Part shown: one piece after another, positions 1 to 8,366 of the stretch
How positions within the stretch are numbered: the stretch's first letter is position 1
How the letters are laid out: every line of letters starts with the position of its first letter
From: Zelonia costaricensis
Lineage: Eukaryota > Euglenozoa > Kinetoplastea > Trypanosomatida > Trypanosomatidae
Direction of reading: 5' to 3'
NCBI GenBank assembly: GCA_030849075.1
Contig: JASAOO010003513.1
Coordinates: 1-64,000 of the forward strand
DNA: 64,000 bases
Notes under the pieces: generated by a model
Told to the model about the DNA's origin: nothing
Database searches by the model: none
What the model saw: the letters and a program-made list of their open reading frames with translations, nothing else
Translations under genes and position numbers: made by a program

Positions 1-54
1 TGCAAGCTGATCGCCCCCAAGGGCAAGATCACGATGCGCAACGTGATGGCCTAA
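1..54 (+). CDS. 3' end of an unidentified protein-coding gene
   Basis: Only the last 17 codons and a TAA stop are in the window, so the gene starts off the left edge. The reading KLIAPKGKITMRNVMA uses G or C at the third position of every codon before the stop, which matches the coding style of the other genes here and is the main reason to accept this frame. Frame 2 stops almost at once. The tail is too short to assign a family; GKIT followed by MRN faintly recalls the end of an EF-hand loop, but that is not enough for a call. Confidence 0.55.
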   Translation, partial: CKLIAPKGKITMRNVMA

Positions 55-1092
55 ACAAAGCTGCGTGTTTGGTGTCTTCGTGATTTCTGGCGTCGCTGAC
101 GTCGTCTTATTTCTCTTATTTGTATGTTCCGAACAACAACAACAACACACAAAGCGAAGGAAGAGAAAGTGTGGAAGCGGTGGTGTGCGAGAGTCTCGTG
201 CACAGCTGTGTCGCACACGGTCCGGTGGTTGGTCCGGTGGTTGCGCCGGATGGGGGGAGGGGGAGGGGGATCGCGGCTGGATTGGGATGCCACCGGCGGG
301 CGGTGCGTGGTAGAGCGACGGCGAGAGAGCAGCTTGTGGGGAGGGGGGGAGGGGGATGGACGCGAGCGGTGATGCGCGCCACCCCCTCCCCTCTTCCTAC
401 TTGTCTTCCTCCACCCCCTTCCCCTCCTGTCAGGCTATCGCTGCCTCCCGTGTCTTCGTCCACAGCTGCGACTGTGCCGCCGCCTCCACGCACGGCCCCC
501 TTCCCCCCCCCTCCCCCTTCTCCCGCGGGCAGCCGCGGGTGTGTACGTGTGTGCGTGTCCGCGTGCAGCGATGCTCTATGTGGGAGTGCGACAGTCACTT
601 CCCACTCCCCGCACAGCCCCTACACACACACGAGCGGAACATGCGTCGCGAGTGTGGGTGGGGGTTGGGGGGCCGATGGGGAAGGGGGCATCAACGCGTT
701 CTGCCTCTCTCCTCCTCGGCCCCGCCCCGCGTCATGCTCGGCTCTTTCTAATTCCCCGCACTGCGCCCCTCCCCCCCCACTGCCTCCATCACCGTCACTA
801 CCAGCTGACGCGTTTGCCGTTGCGGCCACCCAGCACGTCCTTACACGAGTTGCACTTGCGTGTGTGTGTGTGTGTGTGTGTGTTAGTGGAACCGTCTGCG
901 CGTGCGAGTCGTCCACCACGCGGACGCACACGCGCGTGCACGAGTCAGCACCTATCGCCCTCTTCTCTCGATTGCCCCTCCTCACCGACCCATCCAGCAG
1001 GGCGTGTGTGCGTGTGTGCGCGCGCCTATAGGATCTGTCGGCCACTGTCTTCCTGTCCACTGACCAGCATCAACTCGAGCGTTGTGCCCGCC
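55..1092. other. intergenic region between the left-edge gene and WASH1
   Basis: This 1 kb spacer has no convincing gene. It holds GC-rich pyrimidine blocks, scattered TG/CA runs (main run near 860-883) and a short pyrimidine stretch ending in AG at 1066-1067, a plausible spliced-leader acceptor 25 bases before the WASH1 start. A long open frame crosses it from 541, but its first codon is GTG and the translation is repeat-like (runs of VCVCV), so it is treated as untranslated. Confidence 0.5.
860..883. repeat. (TG)n microsatellite
   Basis: A perfect TG dinucleotide run lies in the untranslated DNA upstream of the WASH1 gene. Confidence 0.9.
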
Positions 1093-3837
1093 ATGAGCGC
1101 CGTGGTGGCGAGCACGCTGGACGACAATAACGACGTCAGCGGGTCGGCCCGCGCGTCCTCTGTGGCACGCAGCACGCGCAGCAGCCTCGACGCCACCGAT
1201 GCCGTCTCCATCGCCCGAGCGTACGACACGGCCGCCATCGCACTGGTGCCGGGGCTCGTCGTCCCGCTTTCCACGTACGCCTCCTCCAAGGGCGGCTGCG
1301 CGGCGCTCGCCTCCGCCGTCGCGTCGCTGAGTGCGCTGGCGGATACGGTTGACGCGGTCTTCGACCGGATCGACAGCGCCGCCGTGGCGCAGCAGCGCCG
1401 GCTGAAGGCCGTTCAGGCTCGCATCGACATCTGCGCCGAAGGCGTCCGCCGCCTCCGCCGCCGCCGCACGTCGACGCTCCTGGAGAGCCAGCCGCGCTAC
1501 CCGCAGCCGGTGCCCGCGGGCCTGGACGGTGAAGGGCGGCGGCGGCGACGGACGAGCCGACAGGCAGCGGCAGCCGGCGCCGATGCACGGGACGGGACGG
1601 GTGGTGGTGGTAGCGGTGGTCCGGTGGTGCTCGCGGGCGTGCCCTCCGCGGTGTGGACGGCGGACAGCCTGCGCTACCTCCGACCGCGGCGGTCCTCCCC
1701 GCTCCCTGCCGTGGCGCCGAGTTCGTGTAGCAGCAGCGGCGGCAGCGAGTCCGACGACGACGCAGACGACAGCGACACCAACGGCAGCGACGCAGCAGCG
1801 GCGGCGGGCATCGCGATCCGTCAGCGGCTGTCCTTTCAGCCGCCGATGTACGGCGTCCCACCCGCTGCCACGCACGCCAGGTCTGGTGCGGCTGTGCCCG
1901 CCCTCTGCCCTCCGGCCCCACCAGTGAACTGCGTCGCGTCGATGCGCCTGGCGGCATCGATGCCGCTAGAGACGGTCCTGCTCGACGGCGAAGACGGGAG
2001 TGGCGGTGGTGATGGTGATGGTCTCGCACGCGTGGAGACGGGGAATGGGGGAGGAGCAGGACGAGGCTCCCATCCGCCGCAGCCACCATCGATGGCCTTC
2101 CCACCCGCCGCCGCGGCCCCCTCGGCGCTTGCGTGGCAGCCGCGCAGCCTGCCCGTCGTGCGCGGTGGGCAGTCGATGCGCACCGCGGCGGAGGTGCCGA
2201 ACACGCTCGGTGCCCTCCTTAGCTTTCCAGCCCAGCACGTCGCGTACCGGCACCTCGCCGCGCCGAGTAGCGCCGCCCCCGGGGCCACCACCACCAGTAG
2301 AGGCTCAACTGCAGGAACGCGGGGCGCTGATGGAGGCGCCGCATCCGGGCGGCACGCAGACCCGTACAGCCTCACGAGGCCCGGCGGCAGCCCGACGGAG
2401 CAGCTGCTGCGCCGCAGCACGGTGGACATCCAGCGGGACTTCACCGCGCCCCTGCAGGCCCAGCAGTACGCCTTCGTCCCGGGAGGCAGCGCCGCGGCGG
2501 CCTCCTCGCAGCTGCTCCTGCGCGACATGCCACGCAACCTACCGCTGCAGCACCTCGCCGCCGTGCGTCGCTGGGACCGCCGCGGTGGCAACGGCCACCA
2601 CAACAATAACGGTGGAGGCGGTCGGCGCACGCGGCGCGGCGGAGACGAGGAGGACGACGATGCGCAGGATGTGGAGGCGGACGCGTCAGACGACGCCGCG
2701 GACGATGCGCTGGGGCCGCGCCGGCGCGGGGCTGCGCTCGGCTTCGAGTCCATCGCACCCGGCCAGCAGCAGCGCCACCAGCGACTCGCCCGCCGCCGCC
2801 GCTCCGCCAGCGACGACGACGACGATGAGGGCCGGCGCAGCGGCAGCGGCAGCAACGCGTCGCTGTCGAGTGGCGGAGGCGGAGCGCCGCGACGGGGTTC
2901 CCGCCGCCCGCAGCTCGGGAAAGCGGCGAGCCCGTCCTCCGGCAGCGGTGCGCCGCCGCCGCCCTCGCTTGCGCCGCCCCCGCCACCACCGGGCACGGCT
3001 GCGGGTGCTGCTGCGGCTGGTGTTGGGGGGCGCCCACCCCCTCCACCCCCGCCGCCCGGCATCACGCGCTCCACCACAGCCCCGCCACCACCGCCGCTGC
3101 CGCCGGCCTCCCTCCTGCAGGGGCGGCCCAACCCGCCGATGTTTTCGTCGTCGAGCCCCGGCGGGGCCGGCGCGCCGCTACGACTGCCGCCCCCGCCACC
3201 GCCCCCCACAGCGGGTCGACCCGGTGGCTTGCCGCCCCCACCCCCGCCGCGGCCGGGCAACGCGCCACCACCCGCCGGTGCACCAGCCAACACCGCGCTG
3301 CAGCTCAAGTCCGCCGTCGGGAGCCGACCGGGACCGGTGACGGCAGCCTCAGCGGTACCCAAGGCGCCGCCGCCACCACCGCGCACCGGTGGGGCTCCCC
3401 CGCCGCCGCCGCCGCCGCCTTCTTCCTCGGCGACGTCGAGGCCGCCCGTGGGGCTGGCGCCGGCAGGGGCCACGGCTGGGCAGGCCCCGGCAGCACGTCC
3501 CACGCAACCGGCCGGCCCTCCTACAGTGCCCCCACCGCCGCCGCCGCCCAAGTCGAAGCAGCCGGCCAACGCACCTGTCGCGGCGCTCACGACGATGCTT
3601 GGGGATCGCCGACGCGTCCTGCACGGCGGTGCATCGAGCGGAGACGATAGCTCGGACAGCTCTGACTTCTCCAGCTCGTCCTCCGCGGCTGCGCCGTCTC
3701 CACCACTCCGCGCAGGTGGTGGTGGTGGCGGTGGAGGCGGACCCCCGCGGCCCCCACCGCCTCCCTCTGCCAAGCAGCCGCAACAGCCGCCGCGGCTGGC
3801 CGACAGCTCCTCCAGCGGCGAGGACGGCGACTGGTGA
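1093..3837 (+). CDS. WASHC1: WASH complex subunit 1 homologue (Arp2/3 activator)
   Basis: The 914-residue protein looks like WASH1, the Arp2/3 nucleation-promoting factor that builds actin on endosomes. Residues about 70-125 match the WASH helical N-terminus: VDAVFDRID, then a helical stretch with QQRRLKAVQARI, then SQPRYPQPVP at 132-141 in the place where animal WASH has an SSAKYPAP motif. A second WASH-like patch, VPNTLGALLSFPAQHVAYRH, falls near 366-388. Residues about 618-823 are dense proline runs. ALTTMLGDRRRVLHGG near 831 resembles the central (C) motif, and the protein ends in an acidic tail with a terminal tryptophan (SSSSGEDGDW), as expected of a VCA region. I do not see a confident WH2 actin-binding motif. 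The middle is low-complexity and much longer than in animals (about 465 residues). ATG 1093 is chosen because the upstream in-frame part is repeat-like. TRAPPC13 follows 0.8 kb downstream. Confidence 0.72.
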   Translation: MSAVVASTLDDNNDVSGSARASSVARSTRSSLDATDAVSIARAYDTAAIALVPGLVVPLSTYASSKGGCAALASAVASLSALADTVDAVFDRIDSAAVAQQRRLKAVQARIDICAEGVRRLRRRRTSTLLESQPRYPQPVPAGLDGEGRRRRRTSRQAAAAGADARDGTGGGGSGGPVVLAGVPSAVWTADSLRYLRPRRSSPLPAVAPSSCSSSGGSESDDDADDSDTNGSDAAAAAGIAIRQRLSFQPPMYGVPPAATHARSGAAVPALCPPAPPVNCVASMRLAASMPLETVLLDGEDGSGGGDGDGLARVETGNGGGAGRGSHPPQPPSMAFPPAAAAPSALAWQPRSLPVVRGGQSMRTAAEVPNTLGALLSFPAQHVAYRHLAAPSSAAPGATTTSRGSTAGTRGADGGAASGRHADPYSLTRPGGSPTEQLLRRSTVDIQRDFTAPLQAQQYAFVPGGSAAAASSQLLLRDMPRNLPLQHLAAVRRWDRRGGNGHHNNNGGGGRRTRRGGDEEDDDAQDVEADASDDAADDALGPRRRGAALGFESIAPGQQQRHQRLARRRRSASDDDDDEGRRSGSGSNASLSSGGGGAPRRGSRRPQLGKAASPSSGSGAPPPPSLAPPPPPPGTAAGAAAAGVGGRPPPPPPPPGITRSTTAPPPPPLPPASLLQGRPNPPMFSSSSPGGAGAPLRLPPPPPPPTAGRPGGLPPPPPPRPGNAPPPAGAPANTALQLKSAVGSRPGPVTAASAVPKAPPPPPRTGGAPPPPPPPPSSSATSRPPVGLAPAGATAGQAPAARPTQPAGPPTVPPPPPPPKSKQPANAPVAALTTMLGDRRRVLHGGASSGDDSSDSSDFSSSSSAAAPSPPLRAGGGGGGGGGPPRPPPPPSAKQPQQPPRLADSSSSGEDGDW

Positions 3838-3875
3838 GGGTGTCGTTTCGGAGCGCTGTACGAGACGCGTGTATG

Positions 3876-3876
3876 C

Positions 3877-3902
<26 letters not shown>
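3876..3902. repeat. (GT)n microsatellite
   Basis: A perfect GT run of about 27 bases lies just after the WASH1 stop codon, in the presumed 3' untranslated region. Confidence 0.9.
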
Positions 3903-3907
<5 letters not shown>

Positions 3908-4450
3908 TCAACCGTCATGTTTGGGGTAGGCGGGGATGGGTCTGTGCGTCGTGCCGCGTGTATCAGCGCGAGTGGAGAAGGGAGAGTGTAGTGACCCACT
4001 CGAACTCGACCACATCAACAACGTAAACAACGCGCTCAATGGGGGGGAGGAGGAGCTGCAGAAGGTTCTGGTGCAGCGCAAGTGGATGTTTGGCCCCGCA
4101 TTCGCCCACCCTGACGCCCCCGAGCCTGCGTGTTTGGGTGTATGTGTGTGTGTGGGTGTGTGTGCAGGCGCCGCCCCCACTTCCCTCGGACTCATCGCCA
4201 TCTCAGCACGCTGCACTCCGTGTCCTGTGCAAGGTGTCCACTTCCCCGCTACTTCTCCCTTGTGGTTCTGCCGCGGGTGCGTGTGTGGGTACGTGCGCGT
4301 CAGTCGACGCGCCATCACAGCAGCCTTGCAGCACCGCCTGCCAGCGCGTGCGCACGTGTGAAGGAGGGCGCCATTCCCGGCTTTTACTTCTTTCTTTAGC
4401 CCGCGAGTCGTCGGCCGCTGCGTGTGCGGCATCACTTTCGCACACCCACT

Positions 4451-4506
4451 CTCACGCACCCCTGCCTCCTACACACCCACCCCCATCCCTCTATCGACTA
4501 CGACAG
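4451..4506 (+). promoter_or_regulatory. predicted spliced-leader acceptor for TRAPPC13
   Basis: A C/T-rich tract ends in CGACAG; the AG is at 4505-4506. No ATG occurs between it and the chosen start at 4620, giving a predicted 113-base leader. A second AG at 4563-4564 is an alternative. Confidence 0.4.
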
Positions 4507-4619
4507 CCGTTCCTTCGCGGCGCTCTTGATTCGTGCTGTCACTCACTACCCCCTCTCCATCCAGCATACACAGACACACACGCACGCACGCACGCACCCC
4601 CCCCCCCCGATCCATCAGC

Positions 4620-6611
4620 ATGCCTACGCAGAGTCACGCAGCCACGACGGGCCGCGTGCTCGCCGCCCCGGTGCAGCCCACCACGAGCACCGCCCCTGCT
4701 GCCGTCGCGTCAGCCCCCTCCACCGCGCCCACGCCGGCGCCGACGCTCACAGGAGCTGCCGCTGCCGCCGCCGCGGTGGTCGTGGATGGCGGCACGGCGA
4801 TGCTGTCGGCCCCGCTTGGCGTGCAGGCCACGGTGCTGTCGCAGCCCGCCTTCTTCCCCTCCCTCGGCGAGGACCTGGGCGACATCACGGAGGACGGCGA
4901 CATCCTGTTCCCCGTGCTCGGCGACCCGTGGAGCCGCGTGCGGTGTGGCCCGCTCGCCGCGGCGGCGACGGCGACACCACCACCGCCGACGTCGCGCGGT
5001 GCTGGCCATCACGACGCGGACAGCGCCACCGCCGATGAGCACCCGCTCACCAGTCGCGCCAGCTTCCCAATGCCGTGCAGTGTGTACTCCTCCACCTCGC
5101 TGTGCGTGCAGCCGGTGCTGACGCTGCCGCGCAAGGTCGGTGTCTCACTCGCCAGCGAACTCTTCCGCGCCCTCCTCTGCTTCCACAACACCGCCAGCTA
5201 CCCCCTCACGCAGGCACACGTGAACATCGGCATCGCCCAGCCGCCCGCCCCGCTGCGCCGCGTGCTGCTCCGCCGCACGGTGTCGGTGCTGCCAGCAAAG
5301 TCGCACTACACCGTCGTCGCTGCCGTGCCGCTCGCGGAGGCGAGCACATACGCCCTCGCCGTGGCGGTCGACTACGACGACCCGAGCGGCCGGCAGCGGC
5401 AGCTCACGTGGAACAGCTCGCTGAAGTCGGAGCAGCCGATCGTCGAGGTCGGGCCGCGCAGCCTGCGGTGCGTGCGTTCCGTCCCTCCGCGCCCACGCCC
5501 CCACACCAACACGGACGGCGACACCCGCGACGGCCCCGGCGTCGCCTCCGCGTCTCCGGCCGCGACGCGGTACGCGGCGTATCAGCTGAGCGTCGCCCTC
5601 AAGAACATGTCGAGCGTGCCGCTGTACATGACCGCCGCCGAGCTGCAGCTGCCAGCCATCACGCACCACGGCGGAGCAGCTGTGTTCTGCCTCATGAACC
5701 CGGACAGCGGCGCTCCGTTGCACGCGGGCGAGGATGTGGCGGCCGTAGCGCCGCCCATGGCCGGAGCAGAGCACACCACGTTGCACGGAGCAGCCTCGGG
5801 CGGAGCCGCGCTCTCAGCGCTACTAATGCCTGGGGACGTTCACCTGCTCTCCTACGCCGTTGGCATCCTGCTCGAAGAGCTGCGGCACGCGACGGTGGTG
5901 CACGGCAAGGGCGGCGTCATGTCCCGCCTGCTGAGCCCGCGACTCGCCTCGCTTGGCCACGTGCGCTGGACCTGGTGCCGCGCCAACGGCGAGACCGGCG
6001 TGGCACAGAGTGCGCCGCTGCGGGTGGAGCAGCTGCTGGCGGAGGCGGAGGTGGAGCTCGGCATCACGCACGTTACCGCAGGTGCCAGCGCGGCACCCGT
6101 GGCGGCACCAGCACTAGCATCACTGGACCCGCCGCCGCTGCTGGCCGGGACGCCGGTCACGGTGCACGTGGTGGTGCACAACCACAGCGAGCTGCACCGC
6201 TACGACGTGGCCCTGAAGGTGCGGGTGGAGCGGCTGGCGCCGCAGTGGCTCTACACCGGTCCCACGGTGCGCCTCCTCGGGCACCTCGACCCCGCCAGCC
6301 ACTTGAGCTTCTCGCTGACGCTGGTGCCGTGGCAGTCGGGCTGGCTGCGCATCGCGGCCGACGCAATGGAGCTCGTCGACGCGCGCATGCTGGAGGCGGT
6401 GCTGTGGCCGCCGTCATCAACGGCGCTGCTGCAGTCGGGCTCGGTCGAGGGTAGCTTCACGTTCGGCGTGCCCAGTGGGAAGGGCGGCGGCGACTCTGCC
6501 GTGGCGGCGGCGGGGACGCTGGTCGCCACGGCGCCGGCGGTGGCTGCGGTGGCCATGAAGGCGGCTGCCCCGGCGGACGCGGGCGCTCTGTGCGACGTGC
6601 TCGTGCTCTGA
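4620..6611 (+). CDS. TRAPPC13: TRAPP complex subunit 13 (TRAPPC13) homologue
   Basis: The 663-residue protein matches TRAPPC13, a beta-sandwich subunit of the TRAPP tethering complex that activates Rab GTPases on Golgi and endosomal membranes. Family landmarks appear in order: VLTLPRKVGVSLASELFRA near 165, equivalent to the MLTLPQNFG block; a second beta-rich region from about 320 (YQLSVALKNMSSVPLYM); GHVRWTWCRANGETG near 447, equivalent to the IVWKTNLGERG block; and QWLYTGPTVRLLGHLDPAS near 541 in the last domain. It is longer than the roughly 420-residue human protein because of an Ala/Pro/Thr-rich N-terminus (1-60) and inserted loops. The start is the first ATG after the predicted splice acceptor. 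I see no signal peptide or membrane segment, as expected for a peripheral cytosolic subunit. Confidence 0.85.
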   Translation: MPTQSHAATTGRVLAAPVQPTTSTAPAAVASAPSTAPTPAPTLTGAAAAAAAVVVDGGTAMLSAPLGVQATVLSQPAFFPSLGEDLGDITEDGDILFPVLGDPWSRVRCGPLAAAATATPPPPTSRGAGHHDADSATADEHPLTSRASFPMPCSVYSSTSLCVQPVLTLPRKVGVSLASELFRALLCFHNTASYPLTQAHVNIGIAQPPAPLRRVLLRRTVSVLPAKSHYTVVAAVPLAEASTYALAVAVDYDDPSGRQRQLTWNSSLKSEQPIVEVGPRSLRCVRSVPPRPRPHTNTDGDTRDGPGVASASPAATRYAAYQLSVALKNMSSVPLYMTAAELQLPAITHHGGAAVFCLMNPDSGAPLHAGEDVAAVAPPMAGAEHTTLHGAASGGAALSALLMPGDVHLLSYAVGILLEELRHATVVHGKGGVMSRLLSPRLASLGHVRWTWCRANGETGVAQSAPLRVEQLLAEAEVELGITHVTAGASAAPVAAPALASLDPPPLLAGTPVTVHVVVHNHSELHRYDVALKVRVERLAPQWLYTGPTVRLLGHLDPASHLSFSLTLVPWQSGWLRIAADAMELVDARMLEAVLWPPSSTALLQSGSVEGSFTFGVPSGKGGGDSAVAAAGTLVATAPAVAAVAMKAAAPADAGALCDVLVL

Positions 6612-6800
6612 CGGTGGAGAGGGGAGGGGAAGGTAGCAGCAGCCCGGCGATGGCCTGCCCTGTTCCATCCCCGTCCAGAGGAAGCCTCCAAGGTGGGCAA
6701 CAGTGGCGAGGGCCAGCACGGCGGCGTTGAAGCAAGCTTGTGCCGTCTGCTGCTGTTCCGCCCCCGTCGCCCGCTTTCTATCTTGCGCTGCATCTCTCGT

Positions 6801-6838
6801 ACACACACACACACAGTCAGTCAGTCAGTCAGTCAGTC
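6801..6838. repeat. compound (CA)n-(GTCA)n microsatellite
   Basis: A CA run of 14 bases passes directly into about six GTCA tetranucleotides. This tetranucleotide is different from the TG/CA runs in the other spacers. Confidence 0.9.
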
Positions 6839-8103
6839 CATCAGTGTTCCCTTGCACGCGGATACACGCACAGCAGTGTTGGTACGAGGAGTTGCGCGGC
6901 ATGAGCACCGGAGCGCGGAACGGACGAGTCTTCGGGGTGGCGCATTGCCATGCTTGAGGCGGTGCGGAGCGGAGAGAGGGGGGGATGGACTTCTCGCCAA
7001 CCGTTACGCATCCGAGGTGCGTGTGTGCGTGCACCGGCGTGTGTGCGAGCCTGCGCGTAGACCGCACCCGTCCTCATTCTCTCTTCACGCTCCCTGCTGG
7101 AACGGACGCCCAGACGCCTGCAAGAGTGCGGTGTAGTGTAGCAAGCGACCATCGCAGGACGCTTCACGTGTGTGTGGGGGGGGGTTGGAGGGGGAGGGGC
7201 CACTGCGTGCACTCGCCAGGACACCGCTACCACCACCACCACACATGCACATGCACATGCACACGCGCACGCCCTGCACAAAATCGACTTGTTGTCTCTT
7301 GACCTTGTCCTCTATCCCCCACGCTCTCTCCCCTCCTCCCTCTATGCGTTCCTCCGCCGCCCCCACCCCACCCCACCCCGCGCCATCTTCCATACTGAAC
7401 ACGCACAACCCTCGCACATCACCGCCACACCCGCTCTCTCACGCGTGTACGCACACCCACACACACACACGCCAATAGCTCGGAAAGTGCGCACAGGCTA
7501 CGTTAGTGTGCCACCCCCTCTCTCCCTCCACTGCCGCCTCTTGCTCTGACTCGCCCTTCACTGCCCGATCCCCCCCCCCCTCCCTCCCTCGTGCGCCTCC
7601 GCCGCTTCCCAATTTTTTCGTGGGTGCCCCCCTCCCCCGTTGCCGTGCGCTGTTCTTCTCCTCCTCTTGCCTTCGTGTGTGTGTGTGTGTGCGTGTGTGT
7701 CTGACCGCCTTGCTTCGGCGTGCACGCGCTACTGCCTTTGGCGTACCCTCCTCCCCTCTTTTCAGCTTTCTTCTCGCTTCTGCTGTTCAAACGGAAGCGC
7801 CTCGCTGCGGGGCTGCGCCTCCCCCTCCCTTTCCCTCCCTCCGCTGTATTTGTGTGGTCTGCATTCGTGTCTGTTTTTCCCTTTGCCTTTTCTCCGCGCC
7901 GAGACACACACACACACACCCAAACACACGCAGAAGTGAAGCGCTCTGGGACACCTTCCCCCTCCCCTCGTTTCTCCTCCTATAACCCCTTCTATCTCTT
8001 CGGTGAAGGATAGCGCACCGGCGAGTCCGCCATTGCATCCCTTCGCGCCATCTCCTCTCGCTCCGGCTACCCCCCCCCCCTCTCGGAGGCTGCATAGTAG
8101 GTG

Positions 8104-8161
8104 CGTGTGTCTGTGTCTGTGTGTGTGTGTCTGTGTCTGTGTCTGTGTCTGTGTGTGTGTG
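8104..8161. repeat. (TG)n/(TGTGTC)n microsatellite
   Basis: TG dinucleotides are interrupted regularly by TC, giving a TGTGTC-like period over about 58 bases. It lies about 200 bases upstream of the next start codon. Confidence 0.85.
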
Positions 8162-8248
8162 CAAGCAGTGCTTCCCTTTTTGTTGCGTCCTGCCGTCTTT
8201 GTCCTCTTTCCTGCGGCGGTGTGCCCGCCTCTTGCTTCATCTTCTTGT

Positions 8249-8300
8249 TCATCCCCCCCCCCCCACCCCTCTTCCCACTTCTGCCCTTTTGCTTCGCGAG
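8249..8300 (+). promoter_or_regulatory. predicted spliced-leader acceptor for the 8367 gene
   Basis: A long C/T tract ends at GCGAG, with AG at 8299-8300. No ATG lies between it and the start at 8367, so the predicted leader is 66 bases. Confidence 0.45.
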
Positions 8301-8366
8301 CTCTGACGCACGACACACATCACCCGCATCAGCATCGCCAACACTCCCTCTCCTTCACTTCTCCCA

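Larger units (their letters stand above)
3838..4619. other. intergenic region WASH1-TRAPPC13
   Basis: This spacer has no supported gene. It begins with a (TG)n run and contains CA/CG-rich repeats just before the next start codon. A 141-codon open frame at 3936-4361 is mostly repeat-like and was not accepted. Confidence 0.5.
6612..8366. other. long intergenic region TRAPPC13 to low-complexity gene
   Basis: This 1.75 kb stretch has no convincing gene on either strand. It holds a compound CA/GTCA repeat (6801-6838), TG-type repeats (8104-8161), C-rich blocks and many pyrimidine tracts. Its open frames translate to His/Thr or Val/Cys dipeptide runs. Confidence 0.5.

Noticed and set aside
541..1092. 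In-frame extension upstream of WASH1
   Set aside because: Begins with GTG, translates to repeat-like Val/Cys runs, and lies before the best splice acceptor at 1066-1067.
1836..3911. 691-codon open frame on the minus strand over WASH1
   Set aside because: Its Gly runs mirror the proline runs of the sense gene; a consequence of GC-rich repeats, with no protein-like pattern.
3936..4361. 141-codon + strand frame between WASH1 and TRAPPC13
   Set aside because: The first 60 codons look mildly protein-like, but the rest is a CVCVGVC repeat, and there is no supporting motif.
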